A stretch of DNA of 64,000 nucleotides from Sulfuritalea sp. (lineage in GTDB: Bacteria; Pseudomonadota; Gammaproteobacteria; Burkholderiales; Rhodocyclaceae). Positions 54,278 through 62,962 of this stretch are shown here, in pieces (position 1 is the first letter of the stretch; the number at the start of each line of letters is the position of its first letter). The stretch spans positions 39,579 through 103,578 of the forward strand of contig JAOTRV010000014.1 in assembly GCA_030247575.1 (NCBI GenBank), read 5' to 3'. The position numbers and the translations under genes were made by a program. The notes under the pieces were generated by a model. The model searched no databases, had not been told where the DNA came from, and worked only from the letters and a program-made list of their open reading frames with translations.

Positions 54278-55020
54278 ACATCAATCTCAGCGAGGAAGCC
54301 GGCGTCCGCTACCTGCATTTCGGATCGAGCTGGATACAGGGCGCGATGCGCATCGCGCGGCCCTTCGCGCTGGAACTGGACTACACCCGCGAGATGATGG
54401 TGCCGCTGCTGCTGCACGGCGACGACTGGCCGCGCAAGGTGCTGCAGGTCGGACTGGGCGCGGCATCGATCACCAAGTTTCTCTATCGTTGCCGGCCGCA
54501 GGCCAAGCTCACCGTGATCGAAATCGAGCCGCAGGTGGAGGCCGTCGCCCGGCAGTATTTCAAGCTGCCGGACGACCCCGCGCGCATCGACATCCGCTAC
54601 GGCGACGGCGCCGACTTCATGGTCGAGTCGAAGCAGCGCTACGACCTGATCCTGATCGACGGCTTCGATGCCGAGGCGCGCACCGGCCGGCTCGACACCG
54701 TGCCCTTCTATCTCGACTGCCGTGCCCGGCTCGCCGACGGCGGCCTGCTGTGCGTGAACCTGCTGTCGCGGCGCAAGGATTTCGGCAAGAGCGTCAAGCG
54801 CATCGCAGAAGCCTTCGACGGCCATGCCATCGCCTTTCCCTCCTGCGAGAGCGGCAATGCCATCGCCATCGCCTCGACCACCGTGTCGCCGGCGTCTACT
54901 CTCGACGAACTCAAGGCCGCGGCCAAACACCTGAAGCAGGAAAGCGGCCTCAACCTGCTGCCCACCCTCGCCCGCCTCGCCGAATCACGCCACCTGGCCG
55001 GCGGCGTGCTGCGCCTGTGA
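54274..55020 (+). CDS. Spermidine-synthase-like methyltransferase-fold protein
   Basis: 248 residues. Rossmann SAM/dcSAM fold: VLQVGLGAASITKFLY, LTVIEIEPQVEAVARQYF, YDLILIDGFDAE. The residues that hold putrescine in true SpeE are not evident, so substrate is uncertain. Start TTG 54274, coupled to hslO by a four-base overlap. Near the end [12 protein letters not shown] is encoded by a 22-bp motif copy (54881-54902). Confidence 0.8.
   Translation: MNINLSEEAGVRYLHFGSSWIQGAMRIARPFALELDYTREMMVPLLLHGDDWPRKVLQVGLGAASITKFLYRCRPQAKLTVIEIEPQVEAVARQYFKLPDDPARIDIRYGDGADFMVESKQRYDLILIDGFDAEARTGRLDTVPFYLDCRARLADGGLLCVNLLSRRKDFGKSVKRIAEAFDGHAIAFPSCESGNAIAIASTTVSPASTLDELKAAAKHLKQESGLNLLPTLARLAESRHLAGGVLRL
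54881..54902 (-). repeat. Dispersed 22-bp motif, copy in the spermidine-synthase-like gene
   Basis: Minus strand AGAGTAGACGCCGG then CGACACGG; antisense to the gene, where it encodes VSPASTL. Perfect match. Confidence 0.8.
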
Positions 55021-55027
55021 GCACGCC

Positions 55028-55954
55028 ATGACGCAGGCGCACAAGGACCACCGCCGCGGCACGCTCTACATGCTGCTGGTGATCGCCATCTGGGGCGGCT
55101 TCCTGCCGGTCGGCAAATCGGCGCTGCAGGCGGTCGATCCCTACTGGCTCACGGCGATGCGCTTCGCCGCCGCGTCCCTGGTCTTCCTCGGCCTGCTCTG
55201 GGTGCGCGAAGGCGCGGCGGCCCTGCGCACCGAAGGCCACCTGTGGAAGATCGCCCTGTTCGGCAGCCTCGGCTTCGCCGGCTTCGGCGTCTGCCTGCTC
55301 GAAGGCCTCAAGCTGACGCGACCCGAAATCAGCGGCATGATCCTCGCGCTGGGGCCGATCCAGGTCGCGCTGTTCCAGTGGTGGCGCACGCAGCGCCGGC
55401 CCGACAACTTCACGCTCGGCGCCATCGCCCTCGCGCTGTTCGGCGAACTGTTCGTCATCACCGCGGGCGACGTGACGCGACTGGTCGGCGGCGACGCGCT
55501 GGGCAACGGCCTCGTCTTCCTCGCCTCGCTGTTCTGGACCGCCTACACCCTGGGCGGCCAGCAGTTCCCCGGCTGGTCGCCGGTGCGCTACAGCGCGCTC
55601 TCCTGCTCGCTCGGCCTCCTCGGCATCGCGGCCGCGCTGATCGTCGCCACGCTGGCCGGCCACAGCCAGCCGCCGACCACGGCGAAAATGATCGAGGTCT
55701 GGCCGCAGCTCACCTTCATCGTCTTCTGCGTCTCGGTGTTCGGCATCCTGTTCTGGAACATGGGCGTCGCCAAGCTCGGCCCCCTCTCCGCCGGCCTGTT
55801 CGCCAACTTCACCCCGGTCATCACCTACCTGATCGCCATCGCCCAGGGCCGCCGCCCGGAAGCGCTGGAACTGACGGGCGCCGCCATCGTCCTGATCGCC
55901 CTGATCGCCAACAACCGCCACCAGCGCAGCAAGGTCGGCCGGATCGAAGCCTGA
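55028..55954 (+). CDS. EamA/DMT family transporter
   Basis: 308 residues with ten predicted helices in two EamA repeats (GTLYMLLVIAIWGGFLPVGKSALQ... and GLVFLASLFWTAYTLGGQQ...). A small-molecule exporter of the drug/metabolite superfamily; substrate unknown. Seven bases after the previous gene, so probably the same transcript. Confidence 0.87.
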   Translation: MTQAHKDHRRGTLYMLLVIAIWGGFLPVGKSALQAVDPYWLTAMRFAAASLVFLGLLWVREGAAALRTEGHLWKIALFGSLGFAGFGVCLLEGLKLTRPEISGMILALGPIQVALFQWWRTQRRPDNFTLGAIALALFGELFVITAGDVTRLVGGDALGNGLVFLASLFWTAYTLGGQQFPGWSPVRYSALSCSLGLLGIAAALIVATLAGHSQPPTTAKMIEVWPQLTFIVFCVSVFGILFWNMGVAKLGPLSAGLFANFTPVITYLIAIAQGRRPEALELTGAAIVLIALIANNRHQRSKVGRIEA

Positions 55955-55959
55955 GCGAA

Positions 55960-55981
55960 GAAGTCGGCGCCGGCGAGACGG
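55960..55981 (+). repeat. Dispersed 22-bp motif, variant copy after the EamA gene
   Basis: GAAGTCGGCGCCGG then CGAGACGG, five bases after the stop codon; nearly identical to the moeA copy at 40324. Confidence 0.55.
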
Positions 55982-56137
55982 CGAAATCCTGCTTGCGAAA
56001 ATGCCGGATAAATCGTTTAATCCATTTCGGGTAGCCGGGGCGCGGTCCCGACTCCGGTTTCGGCAGTGACGGAATTGCTGACGTTTTAGGCCGTACTAAA
56101 TTTTCTTAACAGATTGAATATTTGAAGAACTATTGAA

Positions 56138-56533
56138 ATGTACGGCGCAGCTCCCGCGAAGGACAAACCGTCGTCCAAACTGCCGGCGAAATCGACTACG
56201 GCTTTCAAGCCGTTTCTTCGCTTCTATCACTCCGAGGCGCTACGCAAGAAGACACTGACGCTGCTCGGCACGATCGAGCGGGCCCGGGATGCCACCACGC
56301 ACCGCGACGCACTCTCGAATCTCGTGATCGAGTTGACGGACAGCGGCATGGACTACTACTTCATCACACCGCTCAAGCTCGCCAAGCCGGGCTTTCTCGT
56401 CGAACAGTCGGCGAAGCTTGGATTGGCCGGCGTACAACAGGTCATGGGCTCGGTGGTGCGTCAGATCATCGGTCGCATGGACAGCCCGCAGTTGCTTTCC
56501 GTTTGCGGCTCCATCCGCCAGCTCATGCTCTGA
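56138..56533 (+). CDS. Small protein of unknown function
   Basis: 131 residues, no signal peptide. Lys/Ser-rich start (AKDKPSSKLPAKSTTAFK), then helical: FLRFYHSEALRKKTLTLLGTIERARDATTHRDALSNLVIELTDSGMDYYFI, LVEQSAKLGLAGVQQVMGSVVRQIIGRMD. It may be a cytosolic regulator, but no family is recognised. The 183-bp upstream gap is AT-rich at its right end; no clear promoter pair was found. Confidence 0.6.
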   Translation: MYGAAPAKDKPSSKLPAKSTTAFKPFLRFYHSEALRKKTLTLLGTIERARDATTHRDALSNLVIELTDSGMDYYFITPLKLAKPGFLVEQSAKLGLAGVQQVMGSVVRQIIGRMDSPQLLSVCGSIRQLML

Positions 56534-56607
56534 CCCGGAAGGCAGTCGCCCGGATGCCTTCGGCCCCAGGAATCGCTAAAAGAGTCAGCATCAATTAGTG
56601 CCGCTCA

Positions 56608-56629
56608 CCGTGCCGCCAGCGCCGACTCT
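56608..56629 (-). repeat. Dispersed 22-bp motif, intergenic copy before toxin module 2
   Basis: Minus strand AGAGTCGGCGCTGG then CGGCACGG, 34 bp upstream of the module's -35. The rest of the 164-bp gap 56534-56697 shows only the module promoter. Confidence 0.65.
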
Positions 56630-56662
56630 TGTCGAAAACTGGGGAGCGGCCAGACGCCAGAA

Positions 56663-56691
56663 TTGACATACTGTAATCGTTCGATTACTAT
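56663..56691 (+). promoter_or_regulatory. Promoter and operator of toxin-antitoxin module 2
   Basis: TTGACA (56663-56668), a 17-bp spacer and TACTAT (56686-56691), with a perfect inverted repeat GTAATCG-TT-CGATTAC (56673-56688) across the spacer. The toxin ATG (56698) starts seven bases after the -10, so the message is predicted leaderless. Same plan as module 1. Confidence 0.7.
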
Positions 56692-56697
56692 TTGTCC

Positions 56698-56994
56698 ATG
56701 TTTTCAATCAAGCGGACAGACGAATTCAACGCATGGTTGCACGGCCTCAAGGACGGCATGACGCATCGCCGCCTGCTGGCCCGGTTGCGTAAGGCCGCAC
56801 TGGGTAATCTGGGTGACGTGAAGCCGGTGGGTGAAGGCGTGTTCGAAATGCGGGAGCATTTCGGTCCGGGCTGGCGCATGTACTACGTGCAACGCGGCGT
56901 GACGCTGATTGTGATGCTGGGCGGCGGCGACAAATCGAAACAGGCCGCCGATATTGCCCATGCCATAAAGCAGGCCGCGACCATCGAGGAGTGA
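56698..56994 (+). CDS. RelE/ParE-superfamily addiction-module toxin, module 2
   Basis: 98 residues. Matches the addiction-module killer family (COG3657-like): FSIKRTDEFNAWLHGLKDG, ARLRKAALGNLGDVKPVGEGVFEMREHFGPGWRMYY, and LIVMLGGGDKSKQAADIAHA. The likely action is mRNA interference. ATG 56698 is preferred over the in-frame TTG at 56692. Confidence 0.87.
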   Translation: MFSIKRTDEFNAWLHGLKDGMTHRRLLARLRKAALGNLGDVKPVGEGVFEMREHFGPGWRMYYVQRGVTLIVMLGGGDKSKQAADIAHAIKQAATIEE

Positions 56995-56997
56995 TCC

Positions 56998-57300
56998 ATG
57001 ACCAAGAAAATCAGCATTGCCAATCTACCCGATTTTGATTTCTCCGAACATCTCGACAGCGATCAGGCGATGGCCGAGTACCTGACCGTGATTCTTGAAG
57101 AAAACGATCCTGCCTTGCTGGCGGCGGCGCTGGGCGACATCGCTCGCGCCCGTGGCATGAGCGAGATTGCCAAGGCATCCGGCATCACCCGCGAGGCGCT
57201 GTACAAGGCCTTGCGCCCCAATGCGCAGCCGCGTTTCGATACTGTTAATCGAGTGTGCGCGGCGCTTGGCGTCAAACTGGTGGCGCAGGTCACACGATGA
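56998..57300 (+). CDS. Addiction-module antidote protein, HigA2-like, module 2
   Basis: 100 residues. FDFSEHLDSDQAMAEYLTVILEENDPALLAAALGDIARARGMSEIAKASGITREALYKAL includes a Cro/C1-type helix-turn-helix. GAGGAG precedes its ATG, three bases after the toxin stop. It ends one base from the convergent nagZ stop. Confidence 0.9.
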   Translation: MTKKISIANLPDFDFSEHLDSDQAMAEYLTVILEENDPALLAAALGDIARARGMSEIAKASGITREALYKALRPNAQPRFDTVNRVCAALGVKLVAQVTR

Positions 57301-57301
57301 A

Positions 57302-58306
57302 TCAGGCCGTGAGACTCTCCACCACCGCCCTGCCCGCCGCGTAGCGCACGGCATCCTGCTGCCAGCGGCCGCTCGGCGTAAGCCGCGCCAGCCGCGCTGA
57401 GCGCACCGGGTCATGCGCCGGCTTCCAGTTGGCCAGCACCTGCGCCACCGCATCCGGCGCATTGCAGATCAGCAGCATGTCGCAGCCCGCCTTCCAGGCG
57501 GCATCGGCACGATGCACCATGTCGCCGGCAAAGCTGGCGCCTTCCATCGACAGGTCGTCGCTGAAGATGACGCCGTCGAAACCGAATTCCTTGCGCAATT
57601 TCTCCAGCCAGACCGGCGAGAAGCCGGCGGGGCGGCTGTCGACCTGCGGGTAGATCACATGCGCCGGCATCACGCCATCGAGCCTGAGTCGGCGGTAGGG
57701 TTCCAGGTCGGGCGCCATCTCGGCCAGGCTGCGTTCATCGACCGGGATCGCGAGGTGCGAATCGGCCGCGACCCAGCCGTGGCCGGGGAAATGCTTGCCG
57801 CAGCAGCCCATGCCGGCGGCGCGCAAGCCGTCGATCAGGGCGCCGGCCAGTTCGGCCACCGCCACCGGATCGCGGTGGAAGGCGCGATCGCCGATGACGC
57901 CGCTGGGGCCCCAGTCGAGGTCGAGCACCGGGGTGAAGGAAAGATCGACGCCGCAGGCACGCAGCTCGGCGGCCAGCAGGTAGCCGACGTCGGCGGCGGC
58001 TGTGCGCGCGGCGGCCGCATCGCGGTCCCACAGTTCGCCGAGGCGGCGCATCGCCGGCACATGCGTGAAGCCTTCGCGACAGCGCTGCACGCGCCCGCCT
58101 TCGTGGTCGATGGCGATCGGCAGCGCCGGCATGCGCAGGGCGTGGATCGCCGCGCACAGGGCCGCGAGTTGCTGCGTGTCGCGGTAGTTGCGCTTGAACA
58201 GGATCACACCGCCGACCAGCGGGTGCATCAGGCGTTCGCGTTCGAGGTCGGACAGTTCGAGTCCGGCGACATCGATCATCAGCGGGCCGAGGGGAAGTGT
58301 GGTCAT
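57302..58306 (-). CDS. nagZ: Beta-N-acetylhexosaminidase NagZ
   Basis: 334 residues. GH3 enzyme that removes GlcNAc from anhydro-muropeptides in cell-wall recycling. IDHEGGRVQRC, FTPVLDLDWG, the signature GKHFPGHGWV, and the nucleophile in VIFSDDLSMEGA are present. Coupled to acpS by ATGA. Last gene of the lepA operon. Confidence 0.95.
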   Translation of the reverse strand: MTTLPLGPLMIDVAGLELSDLERERLMHPLVGGVILFKRNYRDTQQLAALCAAIHALRMPALPIAIDHEGGRVQRCREGFTHVPAMRRLGELWDRDAAAARTAAADVGYLLAAELRACGVDLSFTPVLDLDWGPSGVIGDRAFHRDPVAVAELAGALIDGLRAAGMGCCGKHFPGHGWVAADSHLAIPVDERSLAEMAPDLEPYRRLRLDGVMPAHVIYPQVDSRPAGFSPVWLEKLRKEFGFDGVIFSDDLSMEGASFAGDMVHRADAAWKAGCDMLLICNAPDAVAQVLANWKPAHDPVRSARLARLTPSGRWQQDAVRYAAGRAVVESLTA

Positions 58307-58680
58307 CGTGTTTCCAGTATGACGAAGGCGACGGCGTAGTCCTGCTCGTCGCTGATGGAGAGATGGGCGGTCAGCCCGCGTTCGGCGAGGTGGGCGGCGA
58401 GCGCCGGCCCGAAAACAAAACCCGGCTTGCCGAGTTCGTCGTGGCCGACGGCGATCTCGGGCAGCAGCACGGGGGCGCGCACGCCGGTGCCGAGCGCCTT
58501 GCCCAGCGCTTCCTTGGCGGCGAAGCGCTTGGCGAGGAAGCGCGCCGGATCAAGACTATTGCGGCAGGCCTCGCGCTCGTCGGGCGCCAGCATTTTCTCC
58601 AGCCCGCGCTCGCCGTGGCGCTGCCAGTAGTCGGCCATGCGCGCAACGGCGACGATGTCGGTGCCGATGCCGTGGATCAC
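58303..58680 (-). CDS. acpS: Holo-[acyl-carrier-protein] synthase
   Basis: 125 residues. Transfers phosphopantetheine from CoA to apo-ACP. IHGIGTDIVAVARM (metal-binding Asp) and FLAKRFAAKEALGKALGTG (metal-binding Glu) are intact; SISDEQDYAVAFV near the end. The start is GTG 58680 with GGAG eight bases upstream; a longer frame reading into repeat sequence is rejected. Confidence 0.94.
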   Translation of the reverse strand: MIHGIGTDIVAVARMADYWQRHGERGLEKMLAPDEREACRNSLDPARFLAKRFAAKEALGKALGTGVRAPVLLPEIAVGHDELGKPGFVFGPALAAHLAERGLTAHLSISDEQDYAVAFVILETR

Positions 58681-58795
58681 TGGGTCGTCTCCGCCGGGCC
58701 GCCCCAAGGAGACGGCGAGCCAAACACACGGAGCGGGCAGCGCCCGCGAACCGGCGTCACCCCCGCCCAGGGGGCGGGGGCCGGGGGGTGGGTCG
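58681..58795. repeat. Intergenic C/G-rich compound repeat, copy E
   Basis: Contains GGGCCGCCCCAAGGAGACGG (matching 47594-47615), a GGGCAGCGCCCGC stem, and GTCACCCCCGCCC-GGGGGCGGGGG-CCGGGGGGTGGG. It is the only sizeable gap in the lepA-nagZ operon, between acpS and pdxJ. Confidence 0.8.
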
Positions 58796-59542
58796 TTAAC
58801 ATTGCGCCTCGCGCATGAGACGCTTCATCTCGGCGACGGCTTCGCGCATGCCGACGAAGATCGCGCGGCTGACGATGGCGTGGCCGATGTGCAATTCGCG
58901 GATGCCGGGCAAGGCCGCCACGGGCTGCACGTTGAAGTAGTTGAGCGCGTGGCCGGCATTGAAGCGCATGCCGGCGGCGCGGATGGCCGCGCCGGCGACG
59001 CGGATCTTGTCCAGTTCGGCGAGCACCGGCGCGCTTTCGGCATCGCGGCCGTGGCTGTAGAAGGCATGGGCATAGGGCCCGGTGTGGATTTCGCAGACGC
59101 GCACGCCGATGCGGGCGGCGGCTTCGACCTGCGGCAGCTCGGCATCGATGAAGACGCTGGTGACGATGCCCTCGTGGGAGAGTCGCGCCACCACGTCGCG
59201 CAGGCGCGCTTCCTGGCCGGCCACGTCGAGCCCGCCTTCGGTGGTGATCTCGTGCCGGCCTTCGGGCACCAGCATGGCCATCTCGGGCTTGATGTGGCAG
59301 GCGATGCCGACCATCTCCCCGGTGGCCGCCATTTCGAGGTTGAGCTTGATATGGGTCAGCTCGCGCAGGCGCCGCACGTCGCGGTCCTGGATGTGGCGGC
59401 GATCTTCGCGCAGATGCACGGTGATGCCGTCGGCCCCGCCGAGGTGCGCTTCGACGGCCGCCCAGACCGGATCGGGATCGTGGATCTTGCGCGCCTCGCG
59501 CACCGTCGCCACGTGGTCGATATTTACGCCGAGTTCGATCAT
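58796..59542 (-). CDS. pdxJ: Pyridoxine 5'-phosphate synthase
   Basis: 248 residues. Last step of de novo vitamin B6 synthesis. [54 protein letters not shown] and [12 protein letters not shown] are all family landmarks. ATG 59542 overlaps the recO stop. Confidence 0.96.
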   Translation of the reverse strand: MIELGVNIDHVATVREARKIHDPDPVWAAVEAHLGGADGITVHLREDRRHIQDRDVRRLRELTHIKLNLEMAATGEMVGIACHIKPEMAMLVPEGRHEITTEGGLDVAGQEARLRDVVARLSHEGIVTSVFIDAELPQVEAAARIGVRVCEIHTGPYAHAFYSHGRDAESAPVLAELDKIRVAGAAIRAAGMRFNAGHALNYFNVQPVAALPGIRELHIGHAIVSRAIFVGMREAVAEMKRLMREAQC

Positions 59543-60252
59543 AGTTCCTGTAACTCCATGAAAACCCGCCGCGATTGCAGCGGTTTGCCGCCCAGATGAT
59601 GGGCGATGAGCTGGCGCATGAGTTGCCGGCTTTCGAGCCGCGTGCGCGGATCGGCATAGTCGTCCGCCGCCATGTCGAGCAGGGTCTTGCCGCTGACGGC
59701 CGCCGTCTCGCCGGCGTCGACTCTGCGCACCGGGCCGCGCTCGATCAGGTAGGTGTATTCGCCTTCGGGCACCACCGGCCGGCCGGTTTCCATTTCGACG
59801 TCGAGCGTCAGGCCGTAGCCGAGTTCCTTCAACAGGGTCTTCTCGAAGCGGCGCAGTTCCGGCGCGTCGGCACCGCCAGCGGCCAGCGCGCGCAAGGCCG
59901 AGGCGTAGGCATCGAACAGCGCGCCGTGGGCATCCTCGCGCGGCAGCATTTTCAGCAGCAGTTCGTTGAGGTAGTAGCCGAGCAGCAGGCAGCGCCCGCC
60001 CAGCAGCGGCATGCCGCCGAGCCATTCGGCGCGGGCCAGGGTCTTGACCTCGCCGCCGCCGAACCAGCCCAGCTCCAGCGGCTGGAAAGACATAAGCATG
60101 CCGCGCATGGCGGAACGCGGCCGCCGCGCGCCGCGCGCCAGCAACGGCACGCGGCCGTGGTCGCGGGTGAACACGTCGACCACCAGGCTGGTTTCGCTGT
60201 AGGGATGCAGGTGCAGAACGTAGGCCGCCTGCCCGTCGACGCGCTTGCTCAC
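59539..60252 (-). CDS. recO: DNA repair protein RecO
   Basis: 237 residues. Binds single-stranded DNA and SSB to load RecA with RecR. N-terminal OB-fold ([35 protein letters not shown]) and helical domain ([39 protein letters not shown]). The zinc cysteines present in some RecO are absent here, as in E. coli. [11 protein letters not shown] is encoded by a 22-bp motif copy (59703-59724). Confidence 0.95.
   Translation of the reverse strand: MSKRVDGQAAYVLHLHPYSETSLVVDVFTRDHGRVPLLARGARRPRSAMRGMLMSFQPLELGWFGGGEVKTLARAEWLGGMPLLGGRCLLLGYYLNELLLKMLPREDAHGALFDAYASALRALAAGGADAPELRRFEKTLLKELGYGLTLDVEMETGRPVVPEGEYTYLIERGPVRRVDAGETAAVSGKTLLDMAADDYADPRTRLESRQLMRQLIAHHLGGKPLQSRRVFMELQEL
59703..59724 (-). 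repeat. Dispersed 22-bp motif, copy in recO
   Basis: Minus strand AGAGTCGACGCCGG then CGAGACGG; encodes RVDAGETA. Confidence 0.75.
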
Positions 60253-60256
60253 GGCG

Positions 60257-61144
60257 TCAGTCGTAACCGAGTGATTTCAGCGCCCGCTCGTCGTCGGCCC
60301 AGCCGCCCTTGACCTTGACCCAGGTCTCGAGCCAGACCTTGCCGCCGAACAGGGTTTCCATTTCCTTGCGCGCGTCGGTCGAGATGCGCTTCATCCGCTC
60401 GCCGCCCTTGCCGATGACGATGGCGCGGTGCCCCGCCTTGTCCACGATCACCGCGGCGTGAATCCGCCGCAGCTCGCCTTCCTGTTCGAACTTCTCGATC
60501 TCGACGGCGATGCCGTAGGGCAGTTCCTCGCCGAGGTTGCGGAACAGCTTCTCGCGCAGGATCTCGGAGGCCATGAAGCGCTCGGAGCGGTCGGTGATGT
60601 CGTCGGCATCGAACACCGGCGGCGCCTCCGGCAGGTAGCGGGCGACGGTGGCCAGCAACTCGGCGGCGCCGAGGCCTTTTTCGGCCGACACCGGCACCAG
60701 TTCGGCGAACTCGTGCAGCGCGGAAACCTTGGCGATGAAGGGCAGCAGCGCGGCCTTGTCGGCCAGGCGGTCGATCTTGTTGATCACCAGCACCACCGGC
60801 GTGCCGGCCGGCAGCATGCGCAGGATCTCGCTTTCGCCCTGGCCCCAGTTGCCGGCTTCGACCACCAGCAGGATCACGTCGACGTCGGCGAAGGTGGAGG
60901 TCACGCTGCGGTTCATCAGCCGGTTGAGCGCGTTCTTGTGCGTCATCTGGAAGCCGGGGGTATCGACGAAGATGAACTGGGCATCGTCGGTGGTCAGCAC
61001 GCCGTGGATGCGGTGGCGCGTGGTCTGCGCCTTCTTCGAGGTGATGCTGACCTTGGCGCCGACCAGGCGGTTGGTCAGGGTCGATTTGCCGACATTGGGC
61101 CGGCCGATGACGGCCAGGTAGCCGGTGCGGAATGCCTGGTTCAT
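60257..61144 (-). CDS. era: GTPase Era
   Basis: 295 residues. Ribosome-biogenesis GTPase that binds the 3' end of 16S rRNA. G1 [10 protein letters not shown]2 [10 protein letters not shown]3 VDTPGF, G4 NKID, and the KH domain ([22 protein letters not shown]). ATG 61144 overlaps the rnc stop. Confidence 0.96.
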   Translation of the reverse strand: MNQAFRTGYLAVIGRPNVGKSTLTNRLVGAKVSITSKKAQTTRHRIHGVLTTDDAQFIFVDTPGFQMTHKNALNRLMNRSVTSTFADVDVILLVVEAGNWGQGESEILRMLPAGTPVVLVINKIDRLADKAALLPFIAKVSALHEFAELVPVSAEKGLGAAELLATVARYLPEAPPVFDADDITDRSERFMASEILREKLFRNLGEELPYGIAVEIEKFEQEGELRRIHAAVIVDKAGHRAIVIGKGGERMKRISTDARKEMETLFGGKVWLETWVKVKGGWADDERALKSLGYD

Positions 61145-61809
61145 TGTTTGATCTCTGCCATGGCCCGCTGCGCGGCCTGCTGTTCGGCGATGCGGCGGCT
61201 GCCGCCGCTGCCCGTACTGCGGATGCCCAGTTCCGGGATGAGGCATTCGACTTCGAATTCCTGGGCATGCGCCTCGCCGCGCGTGGCGACCAGGCCATAG
61301 CGCGGCAGAGGCAGATGCCGCCCCTGCAGGACTTCCTGCAGGGCGGTTTTCGGATCCTTGCCGGGATTGCCGGGATCGATGCGGGCCATCGCCGGCTCGA
61401 ACAGCCGGTCGATCACGGCGCGCGCCGCATCGAAGCCGGCATCGACATAGATCGCGCCGACGATCGCCTCCAGCGCATCGGCGAGAATCGACGGACGCCC
61501 GGGGCCGCCGCTTTTCAGTTCGCCTTCGCCGAGATGGAGAAAATCGCCGAGAGACAGACCGCGGGCGATGTCGGCCAGCGTTTCCTGCCGGACCAGGCTG
61601 GCGCGCAGGCGGGACAGTTCACCTTCCTTGAGCTCGCCGAAACGCCGGTACAGGTTTGCGGCGATGGTGCAATTCAGCACCGAGTCGCCGAGGAATTCGA
61701 GACGTTCGTTGTGGGAGGAACCGAAACTGCGGTGGGTGAGCGCCTGACGCAACAACTCCGGCCGGCCGAAGCCGTGCCCAAGGGCCGCCTCCAGACGCTG
61801 CGGCTTCAT
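61141..61809 (-). CDS. rnc: Ribonuclease III
   Basis: 222 residues. Cuts double-stranded RNA in rRNA processing. RNase III signature [17 protein letters not shown], second acidic site [15 protein letters not shown], then a dsRNA-binding domain ([21 protein letters not shown]..., [18 protein letters not shown]). Confidence 0.96.
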   Translation of the reverse strand: MKPQRLEAALGHGFGRPELLRQALTHRSFGSSHNERLEFLGDSVLNCTIAANLYRRFGELKEGELSRLRASLVRQETLADIARGLSLGDFLHLGEGELKSGGPGRPSILADALEAIVGAIYVDAGFDAARAVIDRLFEPAMARIDPGNPGKDPKTALQEVLQGRHLPLPRYGLVATRGEAHAQEFEVECLIPELGIRSTGSGGSRRIAEQQAAQRAMAEIKQ

Positions 61810-62165
61810 TGTTTGGCGCTGGTGGCCTCGAAGTCGTACAGGATGCTGACATTGGCGAACAAGGGCACCTTCTTTTCGTACTTGAAGGAGATCACCAGTT
61901 CGCCGCCTTCCTTGGTGATGTCCAGATCCGCCGGCGCAACGCTCTTGACATCATCCATGTCGGCGCGCCTGCCGTACGCGGCCCGCACTTGCGCCATCGT
62001 CGCGTCCTTGAGGCTGGCGTCGGTGGCGGTGCCCTTGATTGCCTTGACGGCGTTGCCGTACTCCATCCAGGGAGGCAATGCCTTCATCGCGAGCAGGGCT
62101 ACCAGGGCAAGGGCCGCTCCGGTGAGCACGATAGCGTTCAGACTGACACCACGCTGAAATTTCAT
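61806..62165 (-). CDS. DUF4845 membrane-anchored protein
   Basis: 119 residues. One N-terminal helix ([22 protein letters not shown]) after a prepilin-like FQRGVSL start, then a small periplasmic domain. Found between lepB and rnc in most Betaproteobacteria; function unknown. ATG 62165 has GGGGG seven bases upstream. Confidence 0.85.
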   Translation of the reverse strand: MKFQRGVSLNAIVLTGAALALVALLAMKALPPWMEYGNAVKAIKGTATDASLKDATMAQVRAAYGRRADMDDVKSVAPADLDITKEGGELVISFKYEKKVPLFANVSILYDFEATSAKQ

Positions 62166-62173
62166 GTTACCCC

Positions 62174-62962
62174 CTAGCGAAACGAGCCGATCCGTTTCAG
62201 ATCGCCGAAGTTGAACCAGATGAAGAAAGCCTTGCCGACCAGGTTTTCGTCCGGGACGAAGCCCCAGAATCGGCTGTCCTGCGAATTGTCGCGATTGTCG
62301 CCCATCATGAAATAGTGCCCGGGCGGCACCTCGCAACTGACGCCTTCGCTATTGTAGTGACATTTGTCCGCATGCGGAAAGCGGGTGATCTGCTGCACGA
62401 AGGGCGGCGCCTCGGGTTCGATCAGGATGTGGTGATCGACGCTGCCCAGGGTTTCGACGAAGCGCGGCGTGTAGAACAGCCGGTCGCGGTCGAGGTAATC
62501 GTCGGTCTTCTTCTGCGCGATCTCCCGGCCGTTGACGGTCAGCTTCTTGTTGCGATAGACGATCCTGTCGCCCGGCAGGCCGACCACGCGCTTGATGTAG
62601 TCGAGCGTCGGGTCCGGCGGCCAGCGGAACACCACGACGTCGCCGCGCTGCGGCGAGTTGAGCTCGACGACCTTCTTGTTGAGCACCGGCAGGCGGATGC
62701 CGTAGGTGTATTTATTCACCAGGATGAAATCGCCAACCAGCAGGGTCGGAATCATCGAGCCCGACGGAATCTTGAACGGCTCGACAAGAAACGAGCGCAG
62801 CAGGAACACGGCAAGGATCACGGGGAAAAAGCTGCCGCCATATTCGACCCACCACGGATCGGGGGCGTCGGCCGGGCGCTTCTTGCGCGCCCAGAAATGG
62901 TCGATGCACCAGACGATGCCGGTGGCGATCACGAGGATGAAGAGAATCAGGGCAAAGTTCAT
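62174..62962 (-). CDS. lepB: Signal peptidase I
   Basis: 262 residues. Cleaves signal peptides at the outer face of the inner membrane. Two N-terminal helices, catalytic serine S69 in IPSGSMIP and lysine K124 in [12 protein letters not shown], and the C-terminal [14 protein letters not shown] box. ATG 62962 overlaps the lepA stop. Confidence 0.96.
   Translation of the reverse strand: MNFALILFILVIATGIVWCIDHFWARKKRPADAPDPWWVEYGGSFFPVILAVFLLRSFLVEPFKIPSGSMIPTLLVGDFILVNKYTYGIRLPVLNKKVVELNSPQRGDVVVFRWPPDPTLDYIKRVVGLPGDRIVYRNKKLTVNGREIAQKKTDDYLDRDRLFYTPRFVETLGSVDHHILIEPEAPPFVQQITRFPHADKCHYNSEGVSCEVPPGHYFMMGDNRDNSQDSRFWGFVPDENLVGKAFFIWFNFGDLKRIGSFR

Noticed and set aside
44528-57300. Prophage or genomic island
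   Set aside because: No integrase, phage structural gene, tRNA or direct-repeat att sites were seen; codon use looks like the surroundings apart from the toxin-antitoxin modules, which are less GC-rich.
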